DNA of 64,000 nucleotides from the NCBI GenBank assembly GCA_030411725.1, contig MU839834.1, positions 1,240,001-1,304,000 of the forward strand, in the 5' to 3' direction. The notes beneath the pieces were generated by a model, which was not told the origin of the DNA, made no database searches, and worked only from the letters and a program-made list of their open reading frames with translations. Positions 54,705-64,000 of the stretch are shown piece by piece; within the stretch, counting starts at the first letter, position 1, and each line of letters begins with the position of its first letter. The translations under genes were made by a program, and so were the position numbers. Origin of the DNA: Echria macrotheca. Its lineage: Eukaryota > Ascomycota > Sordariomycetes > Sordariales > Schizotheciaceae.

Positions 54705-57316
54705 ATGCGCGTCTTCCTCCCCATCTTGGTCGGTGTCGCTGTCGTCACGGCCGCCGCGACGCCGGCGAGCTATGACGGGCTGTTCCGACGCGACCAGCTC
54801 CAGACGTGCTCGGACCTGACCATCAGCAACAACAATGGCGACCGCAAAGTTGTTATTGTCATTGACAGCTCCGGCTCCATGGCCGACACAGACCCTGACA
54901 ATCTCCGGCTCACGGCGGCGCGCGCGCTCAACGATTTTCTGATCTCCAACTCGGAGGCTTCCGGGAGCGCCAAGCCGGACCAGGTCGCCGTCGTCGGCTT
55001 CAACAGCACCGCCTACACCGTCTTCGGCCCCGGCGACCCCGGCGACCCCAAAGTGAGCCAGGCCATCGGGACCATCGATGCCTACGGAGGTACATTTATT
55101 GCCGGCGGTGTTTTGGCTGCTATTGATAAGATCTCGGCCATGTCTGGCCCAACGAAAGATAGAAGCGCCATTGTTGTGTACACGGACGGTTCGGTAGGTA
55201 CATTTTGTGACAGAGCTGTCCTTGTCTGACTCGGTGTCTAGGATTTTGATACTTCGGAGCTGGTGCAATCTATCAAGACTGCCACTGGCCTCGGCATCCG
55301 AGTCAGCTTTGGCTTCCTGGACGCGAGCGCGTCGGCCCAGCCTGAGGAGGTCCTTCTGGCTGTTCGTGATTCCAAAGGCGTGTATGCCACCATCACCGTC
55401 GCCGCCGGGTCTATCAATTTTGTTAATTATGTTCTGCTCAACGGGCTGGCATACCAGGATAACCCTCAAGGTGTCGGTGATCGCCTACTAGCCGGCCTAG
55501 CTTCCACCCAGCTCATCGACGGCTCGACTCCAGTCACGATGAAGTATCTGGCTGAGCAGGGCGAGACGGCCAACTTTACCCTTGTCAGCTTCACCGGCGA
55601 CACTCTCAACATGGAGGCGAAGATGAACGGCCAGACGCTTAACTCCACCTCGTCAGCCTCCAAATACTCCAGCAGCGTGCGCAAGTTCTTGGAGGTGACG
55701 CCCCCGGGAAGCGGCGAGATCGATATCGTGGTGACGGCCTCCGACTCGCCAAAGGACGGCCTGTTTTCGATTGACACGGGTTCTTCGGCGCCCATCAAGA
55801 ACTGCACTGTCGGCGTTACTGGGAATAATGCCGGGCTCAGCGCCGGGGCCAAGGCTGGTGTGGGCGTCGGTGTGACGGCCGCTGTTTTGGGTGAGTGTGC
55901 TGAGGCGAAATTTGTCGCTTGTTCTAATTGATATCAGGTTTGGCTGCTGCGGCATTCATGGCCTACAAGCATTTCCTCGGGGGTGGGAATACGACCGCCC
56001 CGCCGGCCGGAACCAACACGGCGGCGCCACCTGGGGCACACGGCGAGACGACGAGTTACAATCTTGGTGCTGAGAAGCTTGGCCCACAGACCACCACCAC
56101 ATCGATCCCACCGAATCACACGGGTGGCGGCTTCGAGGGCAATCTCACAGGCCAAGGGGCGCCACCTGGAGGTTCTCTCGCTGCTCCCTCTCCAATGGGG
56201 TCACCGCCTGGTGCGCCGTACTCTGCCGTTCCCCCTTTTGTGCCGCCGGTGATGCCTCCGATGTCACCGAATCAAACCGGTCAGGGTGGAAAGAACGCGA
56301 CACAAAATGATTCTGGAAACCAGTACCAGCAGACACTGGGCGACAATAACGGCTACCAGAATAACCTGGGCAACCAGAACAGCTACCAGAACAATCTTGG
56401 TGGTGACAACGGATACCAGAACAATCTTGGCGGCGACAGCGGGTACCAAAATAACCTCGGCGGTGACAATGGATACCAGAACAACCTCGGCAATCAGAAT
56501 TCGTATCAGAACAACCTCGGGGGGCAGAACAACTACCAGACCAATATGGGCAACCAGAACGATTACCAGCCCCAGCTTGGTGACCAGAACAGCTACCAGA
56601 ACAACATGGGCGGCCAGAACAGTTACCAACCGAATATGGGCAATCAGAATGGATACCAACCCAACCTGGGTGGCCAAGATAGCTATCAGACCCAGCTTGG
56701 TAACCAGAATGGTTACCAACCGCAGCTTGGCGACCAGAACGGCTACCAGAATCATCTGGGTAACCAGAACGGGTTCCAGAACAACATGGGCGGACAAAAC
56801 ACCTACCAGACCAATCTGGGCAACGAAAGCGGTGGATACCAAGGCCACCTCGGCGACCAGAACGCGTACCAGAACCACATGGGGCCGGGAGGTGATGCAC
56901 AGCAGCAGCACACCAGCTCGGCCTTCCAAGGCAACTCGACCGACGCCGGTGGGTCTCCCTTCTCCGACGCAAATCACACGGGCTTCGACGGAGGTAACCA
57001 CACCAACTCGGGCACCACCACATCTTCACCTGGACCTGGACCTACCCCTGGAGGGCATGGCTCTTCACCCCCACCACCGTTCTGCACTGTCCCCTCGCCG
57101 CCTACTGGAAGGATGGGAGACCCTCCTCCTCCTCCTCCGCAGCGGGATGGGCAGAGGAGACATCATCACCATGAATGGTTGGCCCCGGACACGGCGTGCG
57201 AGCAGCCTGCGTGTCCGCTTGTTGCGCCGGGGCACCGGTGTGTTTTGGGTGAGGAGGGGGAGTGTGGGTGTACCTGTCGGGATGGGGATTGTCCTGTGAC
57301 GAAGAGGGGGATGTAA
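54705..57316 (+). CDS. vWA-domain cell-surface protein with prion-like decapeptide repeats
   Basis: I do not know a named homologue. Exons 54705-55193, 55242-55890 and 55938-57316 join in frame (G-S to D-F-D; V-L-G to L-A-A) across 48- and 47-nt introns; 838 aa. Order: signal peptide (LPILVGVAVVTAAA, 1-20); von Willebrand factor A domain at about 46-230 with an intact metal site DSSGS (54-58), the following G-G-T-F and Y-T-D-G segments; a beta-rich region with sequons to about 360; a Gly/Ala-rich membrane segment (VGVTAAVLGLAAAAFMAYKH, about 370-390); a Pro/Thr/Gly linker; 18 tandem Tyr/Gln/Asn/Gly decapeptides (515-695); a Ser/Thr/Pro linker with a PPPPPP run and His4; and a tail with eight Cys in the last 40 residues. 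Inferred topology puts the vWA outside and the repeats inside, but the Cys-rich end would be odd in the cytosol. Adhesion or sensing is inference. Confidence 0.85.
56342..56884 (+). repeat. Coding minisatellite: 18 units of 30 bp (one of 33)
   Basis: Units end in LG or MG and follow the pattern [NGD]-[QDN]-[NSD]-x-Y-Q-x-[NQH]-[LM]-G. Examples are NQNSYQNNLG, GQNNYQTNMG, DQNGYQNHLG. Unit 17 has one extra Gly (11 residues); a degenerate unit precedes the array. The third and fifth units give identical peptides. The array stays in frame throughout. Confidence 0.95.
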
Positions 57317-57611
57317 TCCGTGTTTTTGGGATATACCCACCTAGGTAGTTGTTTCGTTTGGAGGGTGACGTTCGACGTCTGTTTCTTGTCTCATGTCGCC
57401 CTTGTTTTCCTCTCCGTACCTAGGTAGAGATCGGGGAGAGGAAGAGGCGGAGGCGGATATACTCGGGTTAAAGGCAAATGGTTTATTTACTATTTTTACC
57501 CCCCCCCCCCCCCCCCCCCCCCCCCCGCGGGGGGGGGGGGGGGGGGGTGGTGGTGGGGGGGGGGGGGGGGGGGGGGTGGTTGGGGGGGGGGGGTGTGTGG
57601 GTGGGGATGGT

Positions 57612-57621
57612 NNNNNNNNNN
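57612..57621. other. Assembly gap (10 N)
   Basis: Ten N, flanked on the left by about 120 nt of C and G homopolymer and on the right by sequence resembling a corrupted copy of 57380-57530. Confidence 0.99.
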
Positions 57622-57950
57622 TGTTTTTTTTATAATGTCGCCCTTTTTTTCCGCGACGTAACTAGTTTTTTTTGGGTGTGTGGTTTTTGGGGTGGCGGTA
57701 TACCGTGGGTTAAATGAAAATTTTTTTTTTATTTTTTTTACCCCCCCCCCCCCCCCCCCCCACCCTCTTTCTGCGTGATTAAGTTGTCAGTTGCGAGTTG
57801 TGTTAGCGACATACCTAATAGTGGATTGTATTGTACAAGTAGGCAAGTTAGGTCCTCTGCCTCTTGCTTACACACGCCGCCCGCCCGTCTCCGTTTTTCC
57901 AAAAACTTGGGAGCTCAGAAGCGAGAGCGAGTAATGGGAGGTCGAACACA

Positions 57951-57968
57951 ACACACACACACACACAC
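57951..57968. repeat. (AC)9 microsatellite
   Basis: Nine AC dinucleotides in the intergenic region before the Ser/Thr-rich gene. Confidence 0.9.
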
Positions 57969-58851
57969 GATAATGCACCAAGGGGATTACGAGACGAGAG
58001 CATAACATGGTACAACCTCGTGGGCCAACGCAAGGTCCCGGCGTTACCTTGCTGACGACATCAAACTTTGGCAACCACCCTCTGAGAAGAATTCTTTTGG
58101 ACAAGCGGGGGAGGGAGCTGTAGCACACACAAGAACCCAAGCTGGGGGGGGGGCTCGATACACATAGACACGACGCTTTGTCATACAGCAGAGAGACTTG
58201 TCTGTATAACCACGTGGCACAATTACTCGAAAAAAAGGGGGATAATACAGATATATACCGAGACATTAAGAAGAAGCCAAGACACGACACGGGGAAACAG
58301 AGAGAAGCGACGAGACACGAAGCCGAGCCCAAAAAGGGTACAGATCGGGGTCGATATAACGAGGAGTACAAGAATACACACAGACAATGAAAAAGACAAG
58401 AGATCTAGATCCCCTTTCGGCTCTCCGTTCGCGAAACACAGGCAAACTTATATAACCCGAAATAGTACAGGGATGTGTACATGTCTGTCCTCGTCCTCTA
58501 ATCTATCTTCTGCTCTGGAGAATTATGTCACTCTATCAACGATTAGGCCTGACACTTTTCTTCTTTGGAAGCGAGGAATAGTGTCACAGAACCTTTCAAG
58601 TCTTGAAGCAACGAGGTGTAATGTGAGATTTGGTCGATCCCTTCCTGTCACGACAAATGTCGTAGCACCAGTAACTCTGTATAACCGTTCCTATGTTCCT
58701 CACGCATCGGTCATGGAGTTCTCCGTGTCTCCTGTTCTCCTGGGTCCCAGCAACAAGCATACTTAAAACATGCCTCCTTCCCGGGCCTTTCAAACGGGTC
58801 TTTTCTTCGACCACGACAGTCACCCCGTCACACACGTCAGAATCACCAGCC

Positions 58852-60001
58852 ATGCGTCCGCGGGGCCTGTTACTAACCCTTATCGCGGCCGGCCTCGGGC
58901 CTGGTGCTCTCGCCGTTCCAGCCGGCAGCATCTCTTCCCAGCGCGGCGGCCATCAGCAAACCAATGCAAACGCCCAACCACCCACAAACTCCCTGAGCCG
59001 CATCGTCAACAACCTCTTTGCCAGACTCATCCCTCGCCCGCCGCCGCCACCTAGGAATCCACAAGACCACGCCCCATCCTACACCGACAGGATGCACCTC
59101 CTCCACGAACACCGCCGGCGCATGCTAGCCCTCCACTTCGACAACAACAACAACTCCACCAACTCCACGACCAACTCAACCGTCCCATTCCCCCTGACAG
59201 GCCTAATAACCGGCGGGACATCCCCGCCCACACCTACCGCTTCCCTCCTCCTCCCGTCCTCCCCGTCCCCATCCCTCCCAGCAAACACCACCCTCCCTCT
59301 GTCCCTCTCCCTCCCCTCCAACATAACCCTCTTCCCAACCACCACCACCCCGGTCGCCGCCAGCATAATCACCTCAACAGAATCCCTCATAATAATAACC
59401 ATCACCGAGCCCGAGATCTTGTTGCCCCCAACCTCAACACACACAATCTTCGTCACCGCCGCGCCCGTAACCGTCACACCCACACCATCCTCTCCCTCCT
59501 CTCCGTCTGGAATATCCCAAGTCACAATAACGATAATAACCATCACCGCTACCGCCCAACCCGCCTCCCCGGCCACTCAAACGGGAGGGAATATTCCAGA
59601 GTCAGCGGTGGTAGGCCAGACGGTGACCATCACCGAGACACAAACACTCCCATCGGGCGGAAGTACCACGTTTACGAGTGTCGTTGTCATTCCGGATTCC
59701 GTGACGGCGATTTTGCCGGCGGGGGAGAGGAAGAGTACCTCTTCTTTGTCCGCTTCTTCTGCTGGTGCTGTGGGGACAGGGGATTCAGGAGGGAATGCTA
59801 ATAGTGTTGAGGTTGTTATTTTTACTTTGGTATGTTATATTCCTTTCCTTTCCTGTCTAAAAGAATCTTGTTATGTGAAATTTTGTTGGGGGGAGAGAGA
59901 AAGGAAGGCGGGTTGGGCTGATGAAATCCACTAAATAGCCTGCGCCGTCGCCGGAGATTGTTACCGTCTTTTCGGGGACTACTACTGTTACTGTTGCGTG
60001 A
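58852..60001 (+). CDS. Secreted Ser/Thr-rich cell-wall-type protein
   Basis: Unknown function; composition is that of fungal O-mannosylated wall or mucin-like proteins. Exons 58852-59829 and 59939-60001 (intron 109 nt, GTATGT and ATAG ends) give 346 aa. The start ATG 58852 opens a signal peptide (RGLLLTLIAAGLGPGALAVP); earlier in-frame codons lack one. Residues 60-110 are Pro-rich, then basic (EHRRRMLALHF), then Asn/Ser/Thr sequons. From about 180 the chain is Thr/Ile/Val-rich with repeated ITIT and VTVT strands typical of beta-rich, Thr-heavy wall proteins. The last exon codes only 20 residues, ending in SGTTTVTVA, continuing the same pattern, which supports the splice. There is no GPI signal that I can see. 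It lies on the same strand as the vWA gene; a functional link is only a guess. Confidence 0.75.
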
Positions 60002-63000
60002 GCGGTCGTAAAGATGGTTTCTGTTACGTGATGGGTAGGGTAATGGATGGATGGATGGAGGGTTGAGTTGAGTTGAGTAACAACCGGGTTTGTCTTTTGT
60101 TCCTAAGAAGAAAAAAACAGGGGGAATGGGGAAGAAGGAGGGGGGGGGGGGGGGGGGATCAACATTTAATGATGGGTTTACCTCCCTACCTACCGACTAG
60201 AAAGATGGGGAGGTTGTGTGTGATCAGATTTAATATGGCGAGGGTTTAGAATATTTTCTAGATACTGTCAAGATTTTATTTGCTTTGTATCATCAGCATC
60301 AGCCTGAGATGTTCCGTGAAGCTGGGCTGTCAATCTTGCCGTGAGAGGGAGGAAAGGAGGAAAGGGGCAGTAAACAGACGCACGGGCCAGGTTCCTCGCC
60401 ACACCACCACCAGCATCACCATCAACAACAGAATGAGCTGGCCTTTACTGGATTTGATGCGATATCAGATGGATATATTATACTGTACTGTAGGTATGTG
60501 GGTATTCATATCTTTTTGTTCATTTCATAGTTTTGTTTTCTATTTATCTCAGTATGTAGACACACTCGCCGCCTTTCTCCTCGATGATACTCACCAAAGC
60601 AACGCAATACTGAAGATAATCCGATGACATGCCCCTCCAGTGGAAAAGGCTCAAATGTCCAAATTTTCTGTCGGTTTTTTTCCCTGTCTAACTCGGTCAA
60701 CCGTCGTGTTAGGCCCCATGTAGCACTATTCTCCCCTTCGCCCCTAACTCCCTCTGTCTTCCCAAACATCCCCAACACCCCTCAGACTCATCTCCAAAAC
60801 AGTTCACAGCACCAACACAAGCCAGATATTCTCGCCATGTTGCAGTGCGTCGACCATCACCGCCCCCCGTATCAAGATTTGATTTTGTCTTCCTCACCAT
60901 GTCTAGTCTACGCACGACCACAAGCCCCCGAGACAGGGACAAATCAAGTCTGTACTTTGGCGCTGCATACCCGCCAAAGTACCGGTACCTTTGAGTGTAC
61001 TCCATAAACCACCCACTGGTGTGACGACGTGTGACGGTAACAGTGTGCCAGAGGGCGCCAAGGGGGTTCGTGCCGTCCGTCTCCGCTCGCGACGACGTCC
61101 AATACCGCTGCTGCCGCCTTTTCTTCTCCTGCGTGGCGCCATCACGACACCCAACTACTTCTCCAATGGCACTGTAGTGTAAAAGTAATGTTGGTCCCAG
61201 CGCTGGAAGTCTCGTGCACACCGGCCGACGTGTGAGCTGGAGCAGCGCCGCAGTGGGAGATCATAGCCAACTACCTACCCGGAAGAATTTGAATTCTTGT
61301 GCAGAGACCCAAACTATCGCCGGAGACGGTTACGTCTCCTCCACGGCTGTCCGTTGGTGACGAAACTCGTCGTGCCTGCATCCAAGGCATTAGCTCATCA
61401 TCTGTGCAGGCTTGTGGTGAGGGTGAGGTCAGTGTGTGTCTGTCCGTCCAGGCCAGGGCTAATGTTCTTGTCGAGTCGGCTTCCGGCTTCTGCACACGGA
61501 GCACGGCACAGCACTGGCATACTGCGCGCGCGCGCTGTCTGTCCCCTGGCCCGTTGTCCTGGGACGCGGTGTGGGCGTTCGTTGGTTGCGCCTGGGCGCC
61601 TGTCTATCTGCACTCTCTTCTCCCCCAGCGGCAGCAGCAGCGCAGGAAGGGTCTGGGAGTCCTTGGCCTGGCCTGATCAGACAAAGCCGGTCATGGTCGG
61701 AGCGGAGATAGCCAACTGATGACGGCGTTTGACTTTGGGTCCTACAGTCAAGTCCATTTTGCCACTACAATCAAATTCTCAGGCCCTGGCGGCAGACCGG
61801 ACCGATGACCCTCTGCTACTGCCAACCGCGCCCCAAGTCCCGACAGTCTGGACTGCCTATTTCTCAAGATATAGCAGACTGGCCCATTGAGGCGGCCCAT
61901 TGCCACTGGGCACACGGGGCATTTTGAACGAACGCAGAGCTCTGCGTTTAAACACCAGAGCGTGAAACCCGCTGATTAGGCAAGCCGAGACGGTATTCCC
62001 GAGACACTGTGTTCGGGCAGCGGATAACTAACCTTGTTCGCAGCGGCGATCAACGGAAGAAACCAAAAGAAGAAAACGGTACCCATGTCTCGGCACTAAC
62101 CTGGTCTGTCCATCAATTTTTCGCTTGTCGTTAATGGACATCGGTTGTTAAGCGCCATGGACGCACCCTCCCGCGGAACCAAGCCATGATGAGCCAACCA
62201 AGGTCTGGGCGGCATCACAGGACCTGGGAATCGAGACTGCATCGTCCAGATCAGCCGTCTCGCGTGTTGTCCCCTGCCAGTCGAGTTCTGCGCCTGTGTC
62301 TGCGGGCCCCTTGCCCGGTCCCTTGTCGACCAGGCCGGGAGAGGCGCTTAAAATCGACTTCGCATGGTCCGCAAGACATCTGACTGGCCGCTTGAACCAT
62401 GACCCCGGCCGAGGACGACATCCGCCCGTTGTTGCTGCTTGGCGACCAACACCACTGACGTCCCTCTTTTTTCAGGATTCTGTCGTGATATCATCCAGGA
62501 CGATCTGGCTGGTTTTGCTTTCTCGAGATACTACCATGCTGTACGGCCGGAGAGGAAAGCTGATTGAAAGTTCTGACCGTTTCAAAACATGAAAATCTTT
62601 CAGTGGGACTAGTGACAAATAGTTGGACCCGACAGTCCGGTTCACGTCGCCGAATGGCTGATTTCCCCTTTCTTTTGACAAATTTCTCTGCTTCACAGGT
62701 CCCCGGTTGCTTTGGCGCATTCGATCAGCAATCTTCGTCACGCACCGCATCTTCAGCTTGTCGCTCGAGTCTCTCCCTGCGTGGAGTGTTTGATAGAAGG
62801 GTGCTAGAAGCAAGTAGATACCAATTCGCAAGGGAGTACTTAGCTTCAGCCACAACCGTCGTCACAGAGCTTGTGCCGTAGGTCGAGATCAACCAAGGTA
62901 GGGCACGGAGATACGGACGAGGGGTGGTGATGGAGAAATCTAAGACGAGCGAATGGAATAGAAGAAAGCTGGGATCGGAGTGGCCCCCGAGATCCATCGG

Positions 63001-64000
63001 CATCGACTCCGCTCCTTCCTTCCTTGCTCCCCTCCTCATTTTCAGCGCACATCGGTATCCACACCGAACCCCGATTTCGTATCAACCACGGCCAGCAAGT
63101 TTCAGGAAAGGCTAAGGGCGGTGGGAGATGAGGGGGGAAGGAGGGGTGGAAACCACTGTTTTTGCGCACACAGTGCGTCGCCAGCCAAGCTCAGCTGCTC
63201 TGTCTGCTCCCCGGAAGGTCCCTGACCTTGTGCAGATAGTTAGATCTGAGTGGCTGTCTGTCGCGGATTGGAAATTTCGATTCTTAGCGTCTCTTTTGGC
63301 AGACAACATCTTCACCACGCGACCGAAAAATGACCTGTCATTCCATCCAACCCTTTGCAGTCGGGGGCGTCTCGAGTTCGACAGTTTCTGCAACGCTTGC
63401 CGGATTAGGCCGAGATAACACGAGGCCGAAGAGATGCGAACATGTATCTTTCCCGGCGCTCGAGATGGCAGCATGCAGTCACCGCTGCTTCCTTCTCTAG
63501 GTTTTAGCGTGTCAAAAGATCTTTTTGAATTGCCGTCTCACAGGTATCCGAGGTTGAAGCGTTGTCAAGCACAACTACCGCTATCACGCTCGCGCTTCCG
63601 GTTATCACTTTCTCAACCCCGTCAGCCTAGCAGCCGCCACGATGCTACCTTGGTGCACATCATCAGCATGGCCGCCACCGCCTCGCTGTTTGCGCGCAGC
63701 ACGACGACGTCGGCGTGTCAAGCGCGTTGCTTGCTGCATGGGCCGCGTGGCAGCCAGCCAGCCAAAGCCTGACCCCCTACGATCCTCGTGTTCCTGGCCT
63801 CCGGCATCCAGATGTGACTGCCATGAGCAAGCAAACAAGTGCTGTAGACACTAACTCGGAACTAAACAGGTAGCCAGAGCTGTTCTCTTCTCGGCCTTTG
63901 TCGGCTTGCTGGCTATGTGGTTGCCTGTCTTGCCGCCCAGTCTTGGGAGACTTATTGGATGAGGAGCGAAGTAGACCCCATCGCCATCTCACCGCTGTTT
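60002..64000. other. 4-kb terminal region with no supported gene
   Basis: It begins with the 3' UTR of the Ser/Thr-rich gene (GGAT repeats near 60045, a G-run near 60140-60160). Beyond that, ORFs are short, overlap on opposite strands and show no domains. The right edge (63.6-64 kb) could be the leader of a gene beyond the window, but nothing here proves it. Confidence 0.5.

Larger units (their letters stand above)
57317..58851. other. Intergenic region containing an assembly gap and homopolymers
   Basis: This separates the vWA gene from the Ser/Thr-rich gene. Sequence 57497-57776 is dominated by poly-C and poly-G runs and a gap and should not be used for annotation. The part 57780-58850 looks normal, with an AC repeat and probable promoter sequence for the next gene. 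No gene is supported. Confidence 0.7.

Noticed and set aside
56342..56884. Regularly spaced repeats that could suggest a CRISPR-like array
   Set aside because: Units are contiguous and diverged, in frame, without unique spacers, and in a eukaryote.
56145..57299. Long ORFs in the other frames and opposite strand over the 30-bp repeats
   Set aside because: A 30-nt period keeps all frames open; only the frame joined to the vWA exons fits upstream splicing and domain order.
57497..57620. Poly-C/poly-G stretch as a biological palindrome
   Set aside because: It adjoins an N gap and a corrupted flank copy, so it is most likely a sequencing or assembly artefact.

Overview
The window is a 64-kb piece of a filamentous ascomycete nuclear genome. 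It is most likely a Sordariomycete, and the GC-rich coding, short GT-AG introns and gene families suggest Sordariales/Chaetomiaceae; that placement is inference. The introns are mostly 49-111 nt, apart from one of 262 nt. I recognise no tRNA, rRNA, CRISPR array, intact transposon or AT-rich RIP-type tract. There is one assembly gap, at 57612-57621.

Left third (1-25.9 kb): a housekeeping stretch. In order it holds the 3' part of NOC2 (ribosome biogenesis, +), a membrane-anchored RING protein (+), NGG1/ADA3 of SAGA (-, two exons), BTA1 betaine-lipid synthase (+, five exons), PEX2 peroxisomal RING ligase (+), a large fungal multi-pass membrane protein of unknown function (+, three exons), APT1 adenine phosphoribosyltransferase (-, two exons) and an EDEM/Mnl1-type GH47 mannosidase with a PA domain (-, two exons).

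Middle (25.9-46.9 kb): gene-poor. It holds only a probable nuclear regulator (29.4-31.4 kb, -) and a Leu3/LeuB-type Zn2Cys6 transcription factor (43.3-45.6 kb, -). Between them lie about 11.9 kb of GC-rich, non-repetitive DNA in which I can support no protein gene. This is the largest unexplained stretch in the window.

Right third (46.9-64 kb): a small MGASxSK-type protein (+), a mitochondrial-type short-chain dehydrogenase (-), a flavohemoglobin nitric-oxide dioxygenase (+), and two cell-surface proteins on the + strand. The first surface protein is the most unusual gene here. It has a signal peptide, a vWA domain with an intact MIDAS motif, a membrane segment, 18 tandem copies of a Tyr/Gln/Asn/Gly decapeptide (prion-like) and a cysteine-rich tail. 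Just after it is a poly-C/poly-G gap whose right flank looks like a badly read copy of the left flank, so the assembly there should not be trusted. The second surface protein is Ser/Thr-rich. The last 4 kb hold no gene I can support.

Most neighbours have unrelated jobs, as is normal in fungi; there is no biosynthetic cluster. The exon structures given were worked out by hand from frame continuity, splice consensus and family motifs.
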